Counted from the first letter of the stretch, positions 37,403 through 48,547 are shown. The stretch: 64,000 nt of DNA from Methylomonas koyamae (GCF_001644025.1 NZ_LUUK01000179.1:1-64000); one strand, 5' to 3'. Program-made: numbers and translations. The notes: generated by a model not told the origin, from the letters alone.

Positions 37403-37933
37403 TTACCTTTTGATAGGTTCCAAAATCGCATCGATATTCAAGGTGTCGCAGAAATCCAAAAACTCTTCCCGCAACGACAGAATCCGCACGTCCGGCGGAA
37501 CCAGCAGAACGAAACGGCTGGATAGAACCGGATTGTTGAAGAACGGCGCTTGATGGCGGCTGGCACTGACTTCCTCGATCGTGATGCCCCGCTCCAGCAA
37601 AAACGCACTCACCGCGAACAACACATCATCCTTATCCACCGAAATAGTTTCCAGCGTATACGGCACGCCCTCAATCTCCGACTTGCCGTCCTCGGGCCTC
37701 AGATAGCTGATTTGCAGGTTGAAGCGTAGCTTGACCGCATCCAGCATACCTTCCAATTTAGCGATATGATTCCAGTTGCCGGATATCAACAGATAGGCGG
37801 AACTCAATTGAGTCAAATTGGCGGTACGCAACTCGATCACCGTGCACTGACAGGCGCTCAATGCCGATAAAATTTCCACGATGAAGCCGCTAGCCTTGTT
37901 GCCTAGCGCCGAGATTGCAAGCTGCATGGTCAT
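37403..37933 (-). CDS. gcvR: Glycine cleavage system regulator GcvR-type (two ACT domains)
   Basis: This 176-residue protein has two ACT domains: residues about 5-80 (ISALGNKASGFIVEILSALSACQC) and about 92-172 (YTLETISVDKDDVLFAVSAFLLERGITIEEV). In E. coli GcvR binds glycine and represses the gcv operon by contacting the activator GcvA; no gcvA is present in this window. The gcvR-bcp pair with its stop four bases before bcp is conserved in gamma-proteobacteria. The gcvTP genes lie about 13 kb away. Confidence 0.88.
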   Translation of the reverse strand: MTMQLAISALGNKASGFIVEILSALSACQCTVIELRTANLTQLSSAYLLISGNWNHIAKLEGMLDAVKLRFNLQISYLRPEDGKSEIEGVPYTLETISVDKDDVLFAVSAFLLERGITIEEVSASRHQAPFFNNPVLSSRFVLLVPPDVRILSLREEFLDFCDTLNIDAILEPIKR

Positions 37934-38017
37934 TGATCCTTAAATACGGGTGTTTACAGTGTAGCACCAAGCCCCGTCCGGACAAAAGCCACCGCCGCCG
38001 GCGACCCGCCCGCGGGA

Positions 38018-38458
38018 TCAAGAACTGTCGCCAATCCGGGTAATGACGGCGTGGTCGTCGAAATGCACGGTCAACTTATTACCCGTACGCGCTTTGCTCA
38101 ACAACTCGACGTCGACTTTGAAGGCGGTGGCCAACTGCGAATCGGTCACCGGCGGCGGCCGATGCGGCGGACGATGCGCACGTAGCCAAGCCAGATAGAC
38201 CGTCCACACCAACCAAAGCAGCGCGATGACCAATATAATTTCGGCATAGAGCTGCATCAGCTCCAACAGGGTTTTGTAGCCGCCGAACCAGCGGATTTCG
38301 TCGGACAGACTCTTCAAACCCATCAACCAGGCCCCAAGCGTGAACAAGGGTGTTAAGAAATATAGCCACAACAGCCAACTCGCGAGCGCCAGCAACGCCG
38401 AACCAAGCTTCTGCCGCACGCTTTGCAGGTGCGGCTGATTGATGATGATATCCTTCAT
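38018..38458 (-). CDS. pgaD: Poly-beta-1,6-GlcNAc biosynthesis protein PgaD
   Basis: This 146-residue inner-membrane protein has two transmembrane helices (about residues 19-48 and 68-90) and a short cytoplasmic C-terminus. It fits PgaD, the activating partner of the PgaC synthase that responds to c-di-GMP in E. coli. The recognisable core is LLALASWLLWLYFLTPLFTLGAWLMG with FGGYKTLLELMQLY. Its start codon overlaps the pgaC stop. The position immediately after pgaC strengthens the call, because PgaD is poorly conserved in sequence. Confidence 0.85.
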   Translation of the reverse strand: MKDIIINQPHLQSVRQKLGSALLALASWLLWLYFLTPLFTLGAWLMGLKSLSDEIRWFGGYKTLLELMQLYAEIILVIALLWLVWTVYLAWLRAHRPPHRPPPVTDSQLATAFKVDVELLSKARTGNKLTVHFDDHAVITRIGDSS

Positions 38459-39804
38459 TTGCTCCGCAAACCTCTGTCCAAGGTGACCCAGACCGCTCGT
38501 TGACCGCGCTTCTTACGCAATGCGCTGATGCAGCCGTTGATGGTCGTGCCGACATTGATCAACCAATACACGATCGGATACCAAATCATCCAGTAGTAAT
38601 GCTGCGCGGACTGGCCGTTCTGGCGCTCATAGCGCGCATCGATCGCCAGACTCACCCCAAATTGGATCAGGCAGGTCACGCACAACAGCATGCTGGTCCA
38701 ATGCGGCGACAGGTCCTCCAGGGCCTCGGCCGGCTGCTGGGCGGAAACCCATTGCCAAGGCACCCAAGCCAACATTCCCACGACCAAAAACGCCCAGCTC
38801 AGACTAATGCAGCATTCCAGGTATAAAGGCCACATACCGCGGCTGCGCCAGTTAAACAGCGAGCGAAAATAGCGCAGCATCACCTCGACGCCGCCTTGCG
38901 CCCAGCGGCTACGCTGTTTCCACAAGCCCTTCAAGGTCTCCGGCATCAGCACCCAGCATAAGGCATTCGGCTCGAAGCGTATCATCCAGCCGGCCAGTTG
39001 CAACTTCCAACTGATGTCGATGTCCTCGGTCACCATGTCCGGACTCCAATAGCCGACATCGTGCAACGCGGACTTGCGAAAGCCCGCTATCACGCCGGAA
39101 ATCGTAAAGATATGTCCGTAAGAGCGCTGCGCGCGCTTGATCATGCCGACGATCGCCGAAAATTCGCCGACCTGAATCTTGCCCAGCAGCGTCGAGCGAT
39201 TGCGGATACGCGGATTGCCGGTCACCGCGCCGACGTTCGGATCTTCCAAAAAATGCCTGACGATCCAGGCGGTCGCATTGGGCGCCAATAGCGCATCGCC
39301 GTCGATGCCGATCAGAATCTCGCTGTTGGCCAACAAGGCCGCCGTCCGCAAACCCACGGCCTTGCCTTGGTTGCTGGCCAGATTCACGACTCTAAGCTTG
39401 GAATGTTGGTCGGCCAACTCGTGCAGAATTTCCAGGGTATTGTCCTTGCTGCCGTCGTTAATCGCGATAATTTCGAAATTCGGGTATTTCTGGTGCAGTA
39501 AGTATTCGATGGTCTCGCGGACATTCTCGCCCTCGTTGTAACAAGGGATCAGAATCGACACCGGCGGGTATTCGGCCAAATCCGGAACGTCCGACCAAAC
39601 GCTACCGCGCTTGCGTTCCCAACGCCAGTAATACAGGATGCCGCCCAGCATCCAGACGTAGGCCATCAGCAACGGATAGTAAAATACGAAGCGCGACAAC
39701 CATTCGTCGATGTGCTCCCAAGGTAAGTCTTGCAAACGTTCCTGCAACAGCAGTTTCCAGTCAATCAGCTGTTCGAACCACGGTTGAGCCATGATGTCAT
39801 CCAT
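38455..39804 (-). CDS. pgaC: Poly-beta-1,6-N-acetyl-D-glucosamine synthase
   Basis: This GT2 processive synthase of 449 residues polymerises UDP-GlcNAc. The catalytic domain follows one or two N-terminal helices and has VSILIPCYNEGENVRETI, AINDGSKDNT, the DxD motif IGIDGDALL near residue 168, VTEDIDISWKLQLAG and the QxxRW motif KQRSRWAQGG near residue 303. Several membrane helices follow. ATG at 39804 is preceded by AAGGA. The gene lies six bases after pgaB and overlaps pgaD. Confidence 0.95.
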   Translation of the reverse strand: MDDIMAQPWFEQLIDWKLLLQERLQDLPWEHIDEWLSRFVFYYPLLMAYVWMLGGILYYWRWERKRGSVWSDVPDLAEYPPVSILIPCYNEGENVRETIEYLLHQKYPNFEIIAINDGSKDNTLEILHELADQHSKLRVVNLASNQGKAVGLRTAALLANSEILIGIDGDALLAPNATAWIVRHFLEDPNVGAVTGNPRIRNRSTLLGKIQVGEFSAIVGMIKRAQRSYGHIFTISGVIAGFRKSALHDVGYWSPDMVTEDIDISWKLQLAGWMIRFEPNALCWVLMPETLKGLWKQRSRWAQGGVEVMLRYFRSLFNWRSRGMWPLYLECCISLSWAFLVVGMLAWVPWQWVSAQQPAEALEDLSPHWTSMLLCVTCLIQFGVSLAIDARYERQNGQSAQHYYWMIWYPIVYWLINVGTTINGCISALRKKRGQRAVWVTLDRGLRSK

Positions 39805-39810
39805 AAGGGC

Positions 39811-41730
39811 TTATTCCTTCCTGGCGACCGGAAAATACTTCTTCAATTCTTCCAACTTGGGCTGGTCGTGATACAGGTTATCCGGATAATAGCCGATGTG
39901 CTTGGCGCCGTTTTTTTTCAGAATCTGAAATTGTTCGCCGAATACCGCCATCGGGATGTCCTGCTGTTTTTTCCAATTCACCGTTTGCAGTTCGAACACC
40001 ATTTTGTCTAAGCCGCCAGGCACTTGCGCGGTTTTCTGCACCAATTCCGTCAACCATTGCTTGGGATTCTCGGCATCTTCCATGAACGGCATCGCCTCGA
40101 TCGCCACATAGTCGTAATGCTTCATAAAGGCCGGAAACGATTGGGCATACCACTCCTCGCTATACGGCTTCAACAAAGGCAGCGAATAAAAATTGCGCGC
40201 GGTCGAAATATAGGGGCGGTAAAAGCGCACTCGATCGGTCAAATAGTCGGTGAACTGGCCGATCAACTCGGTCTTGTGTTGCGCCCAGCGGAGACGCAGT
40301 TCGCTGGAAGCGTGGAGTTTGTCGAATTCGCCCGGCAATCCCCAAACGTCGCGGGCAAACTCCAATGCCTGGGGCGACACATCCTCGAAATCGGACAGAA
40401 TGCCGTCGTCATGAAACAAAATACCGTTGAAATCGCAGTGCTTGGACAAGTCCTCGTAAATTTCGCCGACGAATTGGCGAGCTTCCGGGTTGAACGGCGA
40501 CAAGCGGGTGTAGACGTGCCGAGATAACTGCGGCTCGCCGTCCCGCCATTCCTTGACATACCACTTCAATGGCACGTCGGCCTTGTAGGCCATGATCGGC
40601 ATCCAGGCATAAACTTTGACGCCGGCACGCTTACGCAATTGAAACGCCACGTAATTAAACATATCCCGGCGTACCGGCAGGTGCCGATTCGGGAAATACA
40701 ATTTATCGGCGTTGCCGTCGCCATCGGGATCGGAATAGGCTTGTAGATAAACAGTATTGGCGCCGCTCTGCGCGATCCGTTCGACCAACGCGCTCAAGTT
40801 TTTGGCGGTCTGCTCCTCGTCGTCGTCGTAGATATAATCCATGTCCACATGCGCGACCCGCAACTCTCTCCCCACGCGTTTCTTGGTGACGATTTCCGCG
40901 AATTGTTGAACATTGGGATCGTCGGCCAACATCATCCGTTTCATCGCGTGAACGTTGGCCAGCGTGTTCACCCCGTCGTCCAAGCCCATCGTCAATGACA
41001 TGCCGGCCATTTTGGCGGCTTCCAGCGCGATGGTGTTGTATTCGCCGTAGGGCCATACCATCACGCGGGGCCGCTGACCCAACACCTGCAACAGTCGCTC
41101 CGAACTCTTATTAAGCTCCTGAAACAGGCGTTTTCGATAATCCTCGTCTTTTTCGTATTCTTCGTATTCGCTGCTGTAAAGTCTGGACGTGACGGCGCTT
41201 TCTTCACTACCTTGCGGATTGGCGACCACGCCATGATGCAGGTCGTAGCTATGCGAAGCGATCTCGACCAAACCGCTGGCCATCACTTCGCGAACCTGGG
41301 CCGCGCTCATCAGCGGAATATTGTTGTGCGAGGCTTTTTGATCCAACCACGAACCGACCACCGCCAACGTCGCCGGATACTTGTACTTTTTCAACAAGGG
41401 CAAGGCTCGGGTATAAAAACTCAAATAGCCGTCGTCGAAGGTCAGAATCACCGCCTTGCTGGGCAGCGCCTTCTCGCCGTGCTGGGCATCCACTAAATCC
41501 TGAATGCTGATGACATGGTAGTTGTTCTTTTTCAGCCAGGCGAAGTGGTCTTCCAGATGGGTTTTGTTGACCGCGATCCTGTCGAACGGCGGCACTCGCT
41601 CTTCCTCTTCCAGAATGTCGTGGTAATTCAAAATCAGAAAGCCGACATTGTCGACATCGGCAGCTCGGCCGACTGCGGAATACAGGCAAAGCGCCAAAAA
41701 AATCACGCGAGCAAAAAAACTCATATCCAT
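39811..41730 (-). CDS. pgaB: Poly-beta-1,6-GlcNAc N-deacetylase with C-terminal hydrolase domain
   Basis: PgaB partly deacetylates PNAG in the periplasm so that it can be exported. The 639-residue protein has a cleavable signal peptide (FFARVIFLALCLYSAVGRA). A CE4 deacetylase domain follows, with LNYHDI and VILTFDDGYLSFY near residue 110 and a histidine pair in EIASHSYDLHH. The C-terminal GH153-type domain from about residue 300 contains ANTVYLQAYSDPDGDG and FHDDGILSDFED, which has the acidic residues used for glycan cleavage. There is no lipobox, so it is probably not a lipoprotein. No pgaA porin is next to it. Confidence 0.93.
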   Translation of the reverse strand: MDMSFFARVIFLALCLYSAVGRAADVDNVGFLILNYHDILEEEERVPPFDRIAVNKTHLEDHFAWLKKNNYHVISIQDLVDAQHGEKALPSKAVILTFDDGYLSFYTRALPLLKKYKYPATLAVVGSWLDQKASHNNIPLMSAAQVREVMASGLVEIASHSYDLHHGVVANPQGSEESAVTSRLYSSEYEEYEKDEDYRKRLFQELNKSSERLLQVLGQRPRVMVWPYGEYNTIALEAAKMAGMSLTMGLDDGVNTLANVHAMKRMMLADDPNVQQFAEIVTKKRVGRELRVAHVDMDYIYDDDEEQTAKNLSALVERIAQSGANTVYLQAYSDPDGDGNADKLYFPNRHLPVRRDMFNYVAFQLRKRAGVKVYAWMPIMAYKADVPLKWYVKEWRDGEPQLSRHVYTRLSPFNPEARQFVGEIYEDLSKHCDFNGILFHDDGILSDFEDVSPQALEFARDVWGLPGEFDKLHASSELRLRWAQHKTELIGQFTDYLTDRVRFYRPYISTARNFYSLPLLKPYSEEWYAQSFPAFMKHYDYVAIEAMPFMEDAENPKQWLTELVQKTAQVPGGLDKMVFELQTVNWKKQQDIPMAVFGEQFQILKKNGAKHIGYYPDNLYHDQPKLEELKKYFPVARKE

Positions 41731-42099
41731 TTGATAACAAGAGGGAAATGTCAGAATAGCAGAGATTGCCGGCGGCGGGATCGCGCCGGATTTGGACTGC
41801 GGATTTTACCTGAAACGCAATTTTTAGCCTGTTTTAATTTAATAACAGAGGTTCCGCAGGTTCCGTCAGACAAAAAGAGCATCAAGCTGAAAGTAGAGCT
41901 ATCAGCCAGTGATCGTCAGAAGCCACTCGATTACTGGGTAGGCATTGGCGAAAACGATCCCAGCATCATCAATGAACTCCTCGGGTAGTGCAGTCAGGAT
42001 GCGACAACCATGGCAGCGGCGCTAAGCCATGCGGAACATGTTTTGAACGTAGAACACGAGGTCACAACCGGCTTAGTGCAATGTTCAAACTGTGGGCAA
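41731..42099. other. Intergenic scar upstream of pgaB
   Basis: This stretch contains the probable pgaB promoter region and a degenerate plus-strand reading frame (about 41860-42165, described separately). Near 41845 the end-like sequence TAACAGAGGTTCC resembles an arm of the inverted-repeat element at 25896-25987. No complete gene is present. Confidence 0.4.
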
Positions 42100-42165
42100 T
42101 TAGCACGCGACAAGTGTCAGTTTAGCAATTGGCACCTCGTGGCCGATAAATGGCGGCGCTGCTGA
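41860..42165 (+). pseudogene. Degenerate reading frame interrupted by an amber codon
   Basis: In one plus-strand frame the sequence reads KKSIKLKVELSASDRQKPLD, then YWVGIGENDPSIINELLG, an in-frame TAG at 41986-41988, and then CSQDATTMAAALSHAEHVLN and VQCSNCGQLARDKCQF before a TGA at 42163-42165. Both parts look like protein and the second has a CxxC pair. The start is lost. I do not recognise the family. It overlaps the end of the hsdR fragment on the other strand, so the two remnants meet at a rearrangement junction. Confidence 0.35.
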
Positions 42166-42686
42166 GACTTCGCCCCAGTCCAGAAACCGGAAGCCTCGGG
42201 ACTGAATGACCAGTTTTTCGTTTTGGTCGGCGATACCGCGATAGTGTTTGTAGCGTTGCCAAACTAGGTCAGGAGGCAGAAAGGCATCCAGTGCAAATTC
42301 GGTTTCCATATCGTCGCCGGGATTTGGTACCTTGTTATGGGCGGTAAAAGCGTCTCCGTTGGAACTGAAAGCGCTAGGCACTTGCAGGATTTCGGCATAG
42401 CCCAAAGCTTGTTGCAGGCCGTGGCTGACGGTTTGGCTGTTGTCTTTGGCTTCAACTACCGCAACTGGCACGCCGGGTTCCCAGTACAGCACATAGTCGG
42501 CAAATTTCTTTTTTTCTTATTGCGCGAGGAAACATTGCCACGAACGACGATGGGGCCGGGGGTTAAAGTTACTTCGCGGCGAATTTGTCGGATGGTGTCC
42601 CAGCCGGCGTCGCGGATAGCTGGAGTGATGAAAAGGTCGCAGATGTCGGTTTCGCTGAGGGCCTTCTTTTCGTTTCTATCCGTAAA
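42100..42686 (-). pseudogene. hsdR: Type I restriction endonuclease HsdR, 5' fragment, frameshifted
   Basis: The translated remnant begins NEKKALSETDICDLFITPAI and continues RDAGWDTIRQIRREVTLTPG, PIVVRGN and a run of lysines. After a frameshift in the poly-A tract near 42510 it resumes as YVLYWEPGVPVAVVEAKDN, HGLQQALGYAEILQVPSAF and DWGEVSAAPPF. These are the N-terminal nuclease-domain sequences of EcoEI/EcoKI-type HsdR proteins, with the PD-(D/E)xK-type VVEAKD motif. Only about 190 of the normal 800 or more residues remain; the helicase part is missing and no hsdS or hsdM is nearby. There is no in-frame start codon. This is a non-functional relic. Confidence 0.8.
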
Positions 42687-42952
42687 TCAGGAGTCCTATC
42701 TAACGATTCGGTTGGCCGAATAGTATAACGTTAGAATCGCTGAACTTAGATATTGCCAGAAAATTTGGGAATCAGGCCGGGATTAGTTTGCAACTAATTT
42801 GGATGACCGGGATTTTAACCAAGTCCGGCTAGAGCAAAGAGAGTAAGTAGCTTTCCAGTAACGATCAGTCGGCAAGCATTGAAAATTGTTGTGCCGAAAT
42901 GACAATTCTGAAACTTATAGCAACCACATGCTTTATAAGTAGTTGATTTAAT

Positions 42953-43031
<79 letters not shown>

Positions 43032-43087
43032 AAGAAATGCTGATGAACTAAATTAGCCGGTTATTGTAGCACGGCTTTGCCGATTGA

Positions 43088-43441
43088 TCACTTCAAAAGT
43101 TCTAAAATATCTTCCAGTTCGCTTATCATCTGGTGGATAAGCTGCTTGGTCCTTAGCGTGTCTTCCTTGGCGCTACCGCTGGCCAGATGCGCCCTGGCGC
43201 CGCCTATCGTGTAGCCTTGCTCGTACAACAGCGCTCTGATTTGCCGTATCAGTAATACGTCGTGTCGTTGGTAATAACGGCGGTTGCCACGGCGTTTTAC
43301 CGGACTGAGTTCGCTAAACTCCTGCTCCCAGTATCGCAATACGTGGGGCTTAACCCCGCATAGTTCGCTAACTTCGCCTATCGTGAAATAGCGCTTCGCC
43401 GGTATAACCGGCAACTCGTTGTTATTACTGGGTTCCAGCAT
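43088..43441 (-). CDS. MerR family regulator downstream of ihfA
   Basis: This 117-residue regulator has an N-terminal MerR winged helix: [25 protein letters not shown] at about residues 18-42 and [30 protein letters not shown] following. The C-terminal tail is short (about 30 residues) and lacks metal-binding cysteines, so no metal sensor role is suggested. It overlaps the end of ihfA by 17 bases, an arrangement conserved in many gamma-proteobacteria. Its target is not known. Confidence 0.88.
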   Translation of the reverse strand: MLEPSNNNELPVIPAKRYFTIGEVSELCGVKPHVLRYWEQEFSELSPVKRRGNRRYYQRHDVLLIRQIRALLYEQGYTIGGARAHLASGSAKEDTLRTKQLIHQMISELEDILELLK

Positions 43442-43721
43442 AGGCTTCCACTCGGGCTTTCAGTTTCTGTCCGGTTCTGAACGTCACGACCCGGCGTGGA
43501 GTAATCGGGATTTCTTCTCCGGTTTTGGGGTTACGGCCCGGTCGGCCGTTTTTGTCTCTCAGCTCGAATTTGCCGAATCCGGAAATTTTCACTTGCTCCC
43601 CGGTCTCCAGGCAACGTTTAATTTCTTCGAAAAACAATTCGACAATTTCCTTGGCTTCTCGTTTGTTCAAGCCTAGGTCTTCGAAAAGTCTTTCCGCAAT
43701 GTCTGCTTTGGTTAATGCCAC
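43425..43721 (-). CDS. ihfA: Integration host factor subunit alpha
   Basis: IhfA pairs with IhfB to bend DNA at specific sites in recombination, transcription and replication. The 98-residue protein matches E. coli IhfA closely: [56 protein letters not shown] with the DNA-intercalating proline in RPGRNPKTG, and [17 protein letters not shown] start at 43721 is chosen because the GAGGGAG ribosome site lies five bases upstream and homology begins there; a GTG two codons earlier is possible. It overlaps pheT and merR. Confidence 0.97.
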   Translation of the reverse strand: MALTKADIAERLFEDLGLNKREAKEIVELFFEEIKRCLETGEQVKISGFGKFELRDKNGRPGRNPKTGEEIPITPRRVVTFRTGQKLKARVEAYAGTQ

Positions 43722-43723
43722 AA

Positions 43724-46099
43724 TCACTCCCTCAATTTTGCATTCAGATTGGTCGCCAAAGTATCGAGCACCCTGCGAAATATAGCATCAATTTCAGTGT
43801 CGGTCAGAGTTTGCTCGAAATCCTGTAATACCACGCTCAAGGCCACGCTTTTGTGACCCTCACTGACGCCTTGCCCTTGGTAGACGTCGAAAATCGCCGC
43901 TTCCCGAATAGCCGGTTCCCGACAGTCTAGGACACAACGGACGATATCGCCGGCGGCAACGGCCTGATCGACCACCAATGCTAAATCCCGACGTACCGAC
44001 GGAAATTTAGACAGCGAGCTGAAACTGGGCACTTGCCGAATCGTTAAAGCATCGAGAGCCAATTCAAATAAAAATACCGGACTATCGAAACCCAACTGCT
44101 TTTCCAACAAAGGATGCAACATTCCCAGCCAACCGATACTGTCGCCCTCTAAACCAACGATTTCAGCCGACTGACCAGGATGCAGGGCCGAATGTTGAGC
44201 ACTGCGGAAACCGGCGGCTGACGCACCTAACGCGAGTAGAGCTTCGACATCAGCCTTTACATCGAAGAAATCGACCCTACGGGTCTTCTCTGCCCATTGT
44301 TCCGCATGAACGCTACCCAGGGCCAGCCCGGCGAGCATTTTTTGCTGCTGGATCTGACCATCGCGATATACGAAACGCAGGCCGGACTCGAACAAGCGAA
44401 CTCGACTTTGTTGGCGATGAGTGTTGTAAAGCGCGGCGTTCAATAGACCGCACCAGAGCGTGGTACGCATGACCGCCAGTTCCGACGAAATCGGGTTTTG
44501 AATCCGTATAAATTCGGCACCGGGTGCGACGGCGTTTTGCATCGCTTCATCGACAAAGCTGTACGTGATAACTTCCTGATAGCCTCTATCCACCAATGCG
44601 TCTTGCAACCGCTCGAGCGTCAAGCGATTTTCCGGCGCTTTGCCCAGTTCGGCGCGCATGCGCAAATTGCTGCTGGGCAGGTTGTTATAACCATGGATGC
44701 GGCCGATTTCTTCCAATAGATCCGCTTCGATGGCTATATCGAAACGAAATCCTGGCGGGGTGATTTCCCAACCATCCGCGACTTGCGCAACCGTCATTCC
44801 CAAGCCCTGGAATAAGGTTGCGACCGCTTCGTTGGACAACTCGATTCCGAGTATCTTCGCAATTCGGTCGCTACGCAACTTGACCGGACTACGGGCCGGC
44901 AGCGCATCTTCGTCGACCGCTTCCGTGATCGGACCAGCGCTACCACCCGCAATCTCAAGTATCAATTGCGTCGCGCGCTCGAGGGCCCGATGTTGCAATC
45001 TGAAATCGACGCCACGTTCGAAACGGTGGGACGAATCGGTATGCAAGCCATATTGCCGAGCCTTGCCGGCTACGCTAATCGGCGTGAAGAATGCGCATTC
45101 CAAGAAAATATCGCAAGTTTGATCCGATACCGCACTGCTCTTGCCGCCCATCACACCGGCCAATGCCAGGGATTGGCGTTGATCGGCAATAACCAGACTG
45201 TCTTCGTCCAACTCGATGGTTTGGTCGTTTAACAACGCCAGCGATTCGCCCGCCTTAGCGCGCCGAACGACGACGGGCGCGGCCAGTTTCGCCGCATCGA
45301 ATGCATGCAAGGGCTGACCCAATTCCAAGAGCACGTAATTGGTGACATCGACAACCGCGCTCAAGCCGCGGACACCGCTACGACGCAAGCGCTCCAACAT
45401 CCAGAGCGGGGTTTTAGCATCCCTAGCGATCCCTTTAATCAAGCGTCCCAAATAAACCGGGCACGCTTCCGGTGCTTCAACCTGAACTTCCAGCACGTCC
45501 GAATGACCGATTTCGGCGGCGGCGGGTTCGGTTGGCGTAAACGCCTGCTTGTTCAATACCGCCATTTCCCTGGCAACGCCAACCGCACTGAGGCAATCGG
45601 CTCGATTAGGCGTCAATCCCAACTCGATAATATTGTCGTTCAACAACAGATATTCGCGAATATCCACGCCTACCGGCGCGTCGCTTTGCAACTCCATCAA
45701 ACCGTCGGAAGTCGCCGCAAGGCCGAGTTCTTTTTCCGAACACAGCATGCCGAACGATAATTCACCGCGTAACTTGGATTCCTTGATTTTGAAGTCGCCG
45801 GGCAAGATCGCGCCAATCAGAGCGGCCGGCACCTTCAAACCAGGCCGGACATTGCTGGCACCGCAAACGATTTGCAGAGGCTCGGCTTGGCCGACATTGA
45901 CTCGACAGACTCTTAACTTATCGGCGTTGGGGTGCTGCTCGGTCGACAGCACTTCCGCGACGACGACGCCGCTGAATTCCGCCGCGACCGGCGTGACCGC
46001 ATCGACTTCCAAGCCGGCCATCGTCAGTTGAGCAACCAAGGCGGCGGTATCGATCGGCGGGTTAACCAGCTCCCTCAACCAGGCTTCGCTAACTTGCAT
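43724..46099 (-). CDS. pheT: Phenylalanyl-tRNA synthetase beta subunit
   Basis: The beta subunit of PheRS binds tRNA and edits misacylated Tyr-tRNA. The length of 791 residues is normal. Domains seen are the N-terminal EMAP-like tRNA-binding fold ([23 protein letters not shown] at about residues 45-67), the B3/B4 editing domain ([37 protein letters not shown], residues near 230-270), the B5 domain and the C-terminal ferredoxin-fold anticodon-binding domain ([14 protein letters not shown] and [14 protein letters not shown]). It lies 14 bases after pheS and overlaps ihfA. Confidence 0.97.
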   Translation of the reverse strand: MQVSEAWLRELVNPPIDTAALVAQLTMAGLEVDAVTPVAAEFSGVVVAEVLSTEQHPNADKLRVCRVNVGQAEPLQIVCGASNVRPGLKVPAALIGAILPGDFKIKESKLRGELSFGMLCSEKELGLAATSDGLMELQSDAPVGVDIREYLLLNDNIIELGLTPNRADCLSAVGVAREMAVLNKQAFTPTEPAAAEIGHSDVLEVQVEAPEACPVYLGRLIKGIARDAKTPLWMLERLRRSGVRGLSAVVDVTNYVLLELGQPLHAFDAAKLAAPVVVRRAKAGESLALLNDQTIELDEDSLVIADQRQSLALAGVMGGKSSAVSDQTCDIFLECAFFTPISVAGKARQYGLHTDSSHRFERGVDFRLQHRALERATQLILEIAGGSAGPITEAVDEDALPARSPVKLRSDRIAKILGIELSNEAVATLFQGLGMTVAQVADGWEITPPGFRFDIAIEADLLEEIGRIHGYNNLPSSNLRMRAELGKAPENRLTLERLQDALVDRGYQEVITYSFVDEAMQNAVAPGAEFIRIQNPISSELAVMRTTLWCGLLNAALYNTHRQQSRVRLFESGLRFVYRDGQIQQQKMLAGLALGSVHAEQWAEKTRRVDFFDVKADVEALLALGASAAGFRSAQHSALHPGQSAEIVGLEGDSIGWLGMLHPLLEKQLGFDSPVFLFELALDALTIRQVPSFSSLSKFPSVRRDLALVVDQAVAAGDIVRCVLDCREPAIREAAIFDVYQGQGVSEGHKSVALSVVLQDFEQTLTDTEIDAIFRRVLDTLATNLNAKLRE

Positions 46100-46113
46100 G
46101 ATTCAATCCACCG

Positions 46114-47260
<1,147 letters not shown>

Positions 47261-47623
47261 TTACGGTTTGCTTTGGTTGGCGATAGCGACTTTGGCTATC
47301 TCGCCAAACGCTTCGATGTCGCGCACGGCCAAATCGGCCAGGACTTTGCGATCGATGGCAACATTGGCTTTGTTCAAACCGTTGATCAAGCGACTGTAGG
47401 ATATGCCGAACTGACGCGCGGCAGCGTTGATACGCACGATCCACAGAGCGCGGAATTGGCGTTTTTTAGCCTTACGGTCGCGGTAAGCGTACTGGCCGGC
47501 CTTAATGACCGCTTGCTTGGCGACGCGATAGACTCGGCTGCGGGCGCCATAATAGCCTTTAGCCAATTTCAGGATTTTTTTGTGTCTTGCTCTAGCGGTG
47601 ACACCGCGTTTAACTCTAGCCAT
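47261..47623 (-). CDS. rplT: Ribosomal protein L20
   Basis: L20 binds 23S rRNA early in assembly of the large ribosomal subunit. The 120-residue basic protein has the family start [38 protein letters not shown] and the core [22 protein letters not shown]. In E. coli L20 also represses its own operon by binding the rpmI-rplT mRNA. It follows rpmI with a gap of 31 bases, and pheS follows after a hairpin-rich spacer. Confidence 0.98.
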   Translation of the reverse strand: MARVKRGVTARARHKKILKLAKGYYGARSRVYRVAKQAVIKAGQYAYRDRKAKKRQFRALWIVRINAAARQFGISYSRLINGLNKANVAIDRKVLADLAVRDIEAFGEIAKVAIANQSKP

Positions 47624-47654
47624 GTTTTAACTCTCTCTGCAAATGACGAATCGA

Positions 47655-47852
47655 TCAACTATAAGGCAGCATGCGTGCTACCAATGGCGTATCCGATGGA
47701 TGCAGGATGGCTGTTTTACGCAATTGTCTTTTACGTTTGGTGGTTTTTTTGGTCAGGATATGACGCTTATGCGATTGCTTGCATTTGAAACCGCCGGTGC
47801 CGGTTTTCTTGAAGCGCTTACCCGCGCCACTGTGGCTTTTCAGTTTTGGCAT
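47655..47852 (-). CDS. rpmI: Ribosomal protein L35
   Basis: This 65-residue basic protein matches L35: [18 protein letters not shown] at the start and [25 protein letters not shown] in the core. ATG at 47852 is where family homology starts; a start seven codons earlier is not expected. It lies between infC and rplT as in nearly all bacteria. Confidence 0.97.
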   Translation of the reverse strand: MPKLKSHSGAGKRFKKTGTGGFKCKQSHKRHILTKKTTKRKRQLRKTAILHPSDTPLVARMLPYS

Positions 47853-48000
47853 TTGTTTTCTCCAATGAGTCAAAGTAATAATCCCTGAGAAAAAACCCAG
47901 TGAGGCAAAATGCTTGGCCCCATTGAATTTTTGGGCAAAACGCCCTTAAGACCGCACCATCCCGCGCGGACTACCGTTTATCGAAACGGCGAAATCTTAA

Positions 48001-48525
48001 TTATTTCTTTCTTTTCGGGGCCATAACCATGACCATCTGCCGACCTTCCAACTTGGGGAATTGCTCGACGGAGGCCAGCTCTTCCAGGTCGGTTTCGATA
48101 CGCTTCAACAAGTCCATACCCAACTCACGGTGAGTCAGTTCGCGACCTTTAAAACGCACGGTAATCTTGGTTTTATCGCCCTCGTTGAGGAATTTGACCA
48201 AACTCCGAATCTTGACCTGGTAATCACCTTCTTCGGTGCCCGGTCGGAACTTGATTTCCTTAATCTGGATTTGCTTTTGTTTCTTCTTGGCAGCTTGCAG
48301 TTTTTTGTTCTGCTCAAACTGATACTTGCCAAAATCCATGATTTTACAAACGGGAGGATCGGCATTCGGCGAAATCTCGACAAGATCCAGATTTGCGTCG
48401 TAAGCAAGCTGTAAAGCTTCGTTTATTGAGACTACACCGACTTGTTCACCTTCTGCGCCTATCACCCGAACCCGTCTAGCGGTTATATCGGTGTTTAAGC
48501 GTGTTGCATCTTTTTTAGAGCTGAT
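48001..48525 (-). CDS. infC: Translation initiation factor IF-3 (ATC start)
   Basis: IF-3 prevents subunit joining and checks the start codon on the 30S subunit. The 174-residue product begins [19 protein letters not shown] and contains [41 protein letters not shown], the linker rich in [16 protein letters not shown] and the C-terminal domain ending VMAPKRKK. Homology reaches back to an ATC at 48525. This is preceded by a strong GGAGG (48534-48538) with eight-base spacing and by an in-frame TAG, so ATC is almost certainly the start. Only a GTG 20 codons inside would be canonical, and it would remove conserved residues. Non-canonical starts let IF-3 regulate its own synthesis. Confidence 0.93.
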   Translation of the reverse strand: MSSKKDATRLNTDITARRVRVIGAEGEQVGVVSINEALQLAYDANLDLVEISPNADPPVCKIMDFGKYQFEQNKKLQAAKKKQKQIQIKEIKFRPGTEEGDYQVKIRSLVKFLNEGDKTKITVRFKGRELTHRELGMDLLKRIETDLEELASVEQFPKLEGRQMVMVMAPKRKK

Positions 48526-48538
48526 ACCCTAATCCTCC
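48523..48538 (-). promoter_or_regulatory. Ribosome binding site and ATC start codon of infC
   Basis: On the minus strand GGAGG (48538-48534) is followed by eight bases and the ATC codon (48525-48523). E. coli infC uses AUU for autocontrol by IF-3; the same logic is expected here because IF-3 discriminates against starts other than AUG, GUG or UUG. Confidence 0.85.
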
Positions 48539-48547
48539 ACGTTGTTA

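Noticed and set aside
41986-41988. Amber codon readthrough or pyrrolysine-type recoding in the 41860-42165 frame
   Set aside because: There is no start codon, no conserved product and the surrounding region is full of broken genes; decay explains the TAG better.
42801-42820. Possible attachment-site duplicate of the tRNA-Pro 3' end (CGGGATTTTAACC against CGGGATTTGAACC)
   Set aside because: Only 12 of 13 bases match and the flanks do not; it is too short to call an attachment site.
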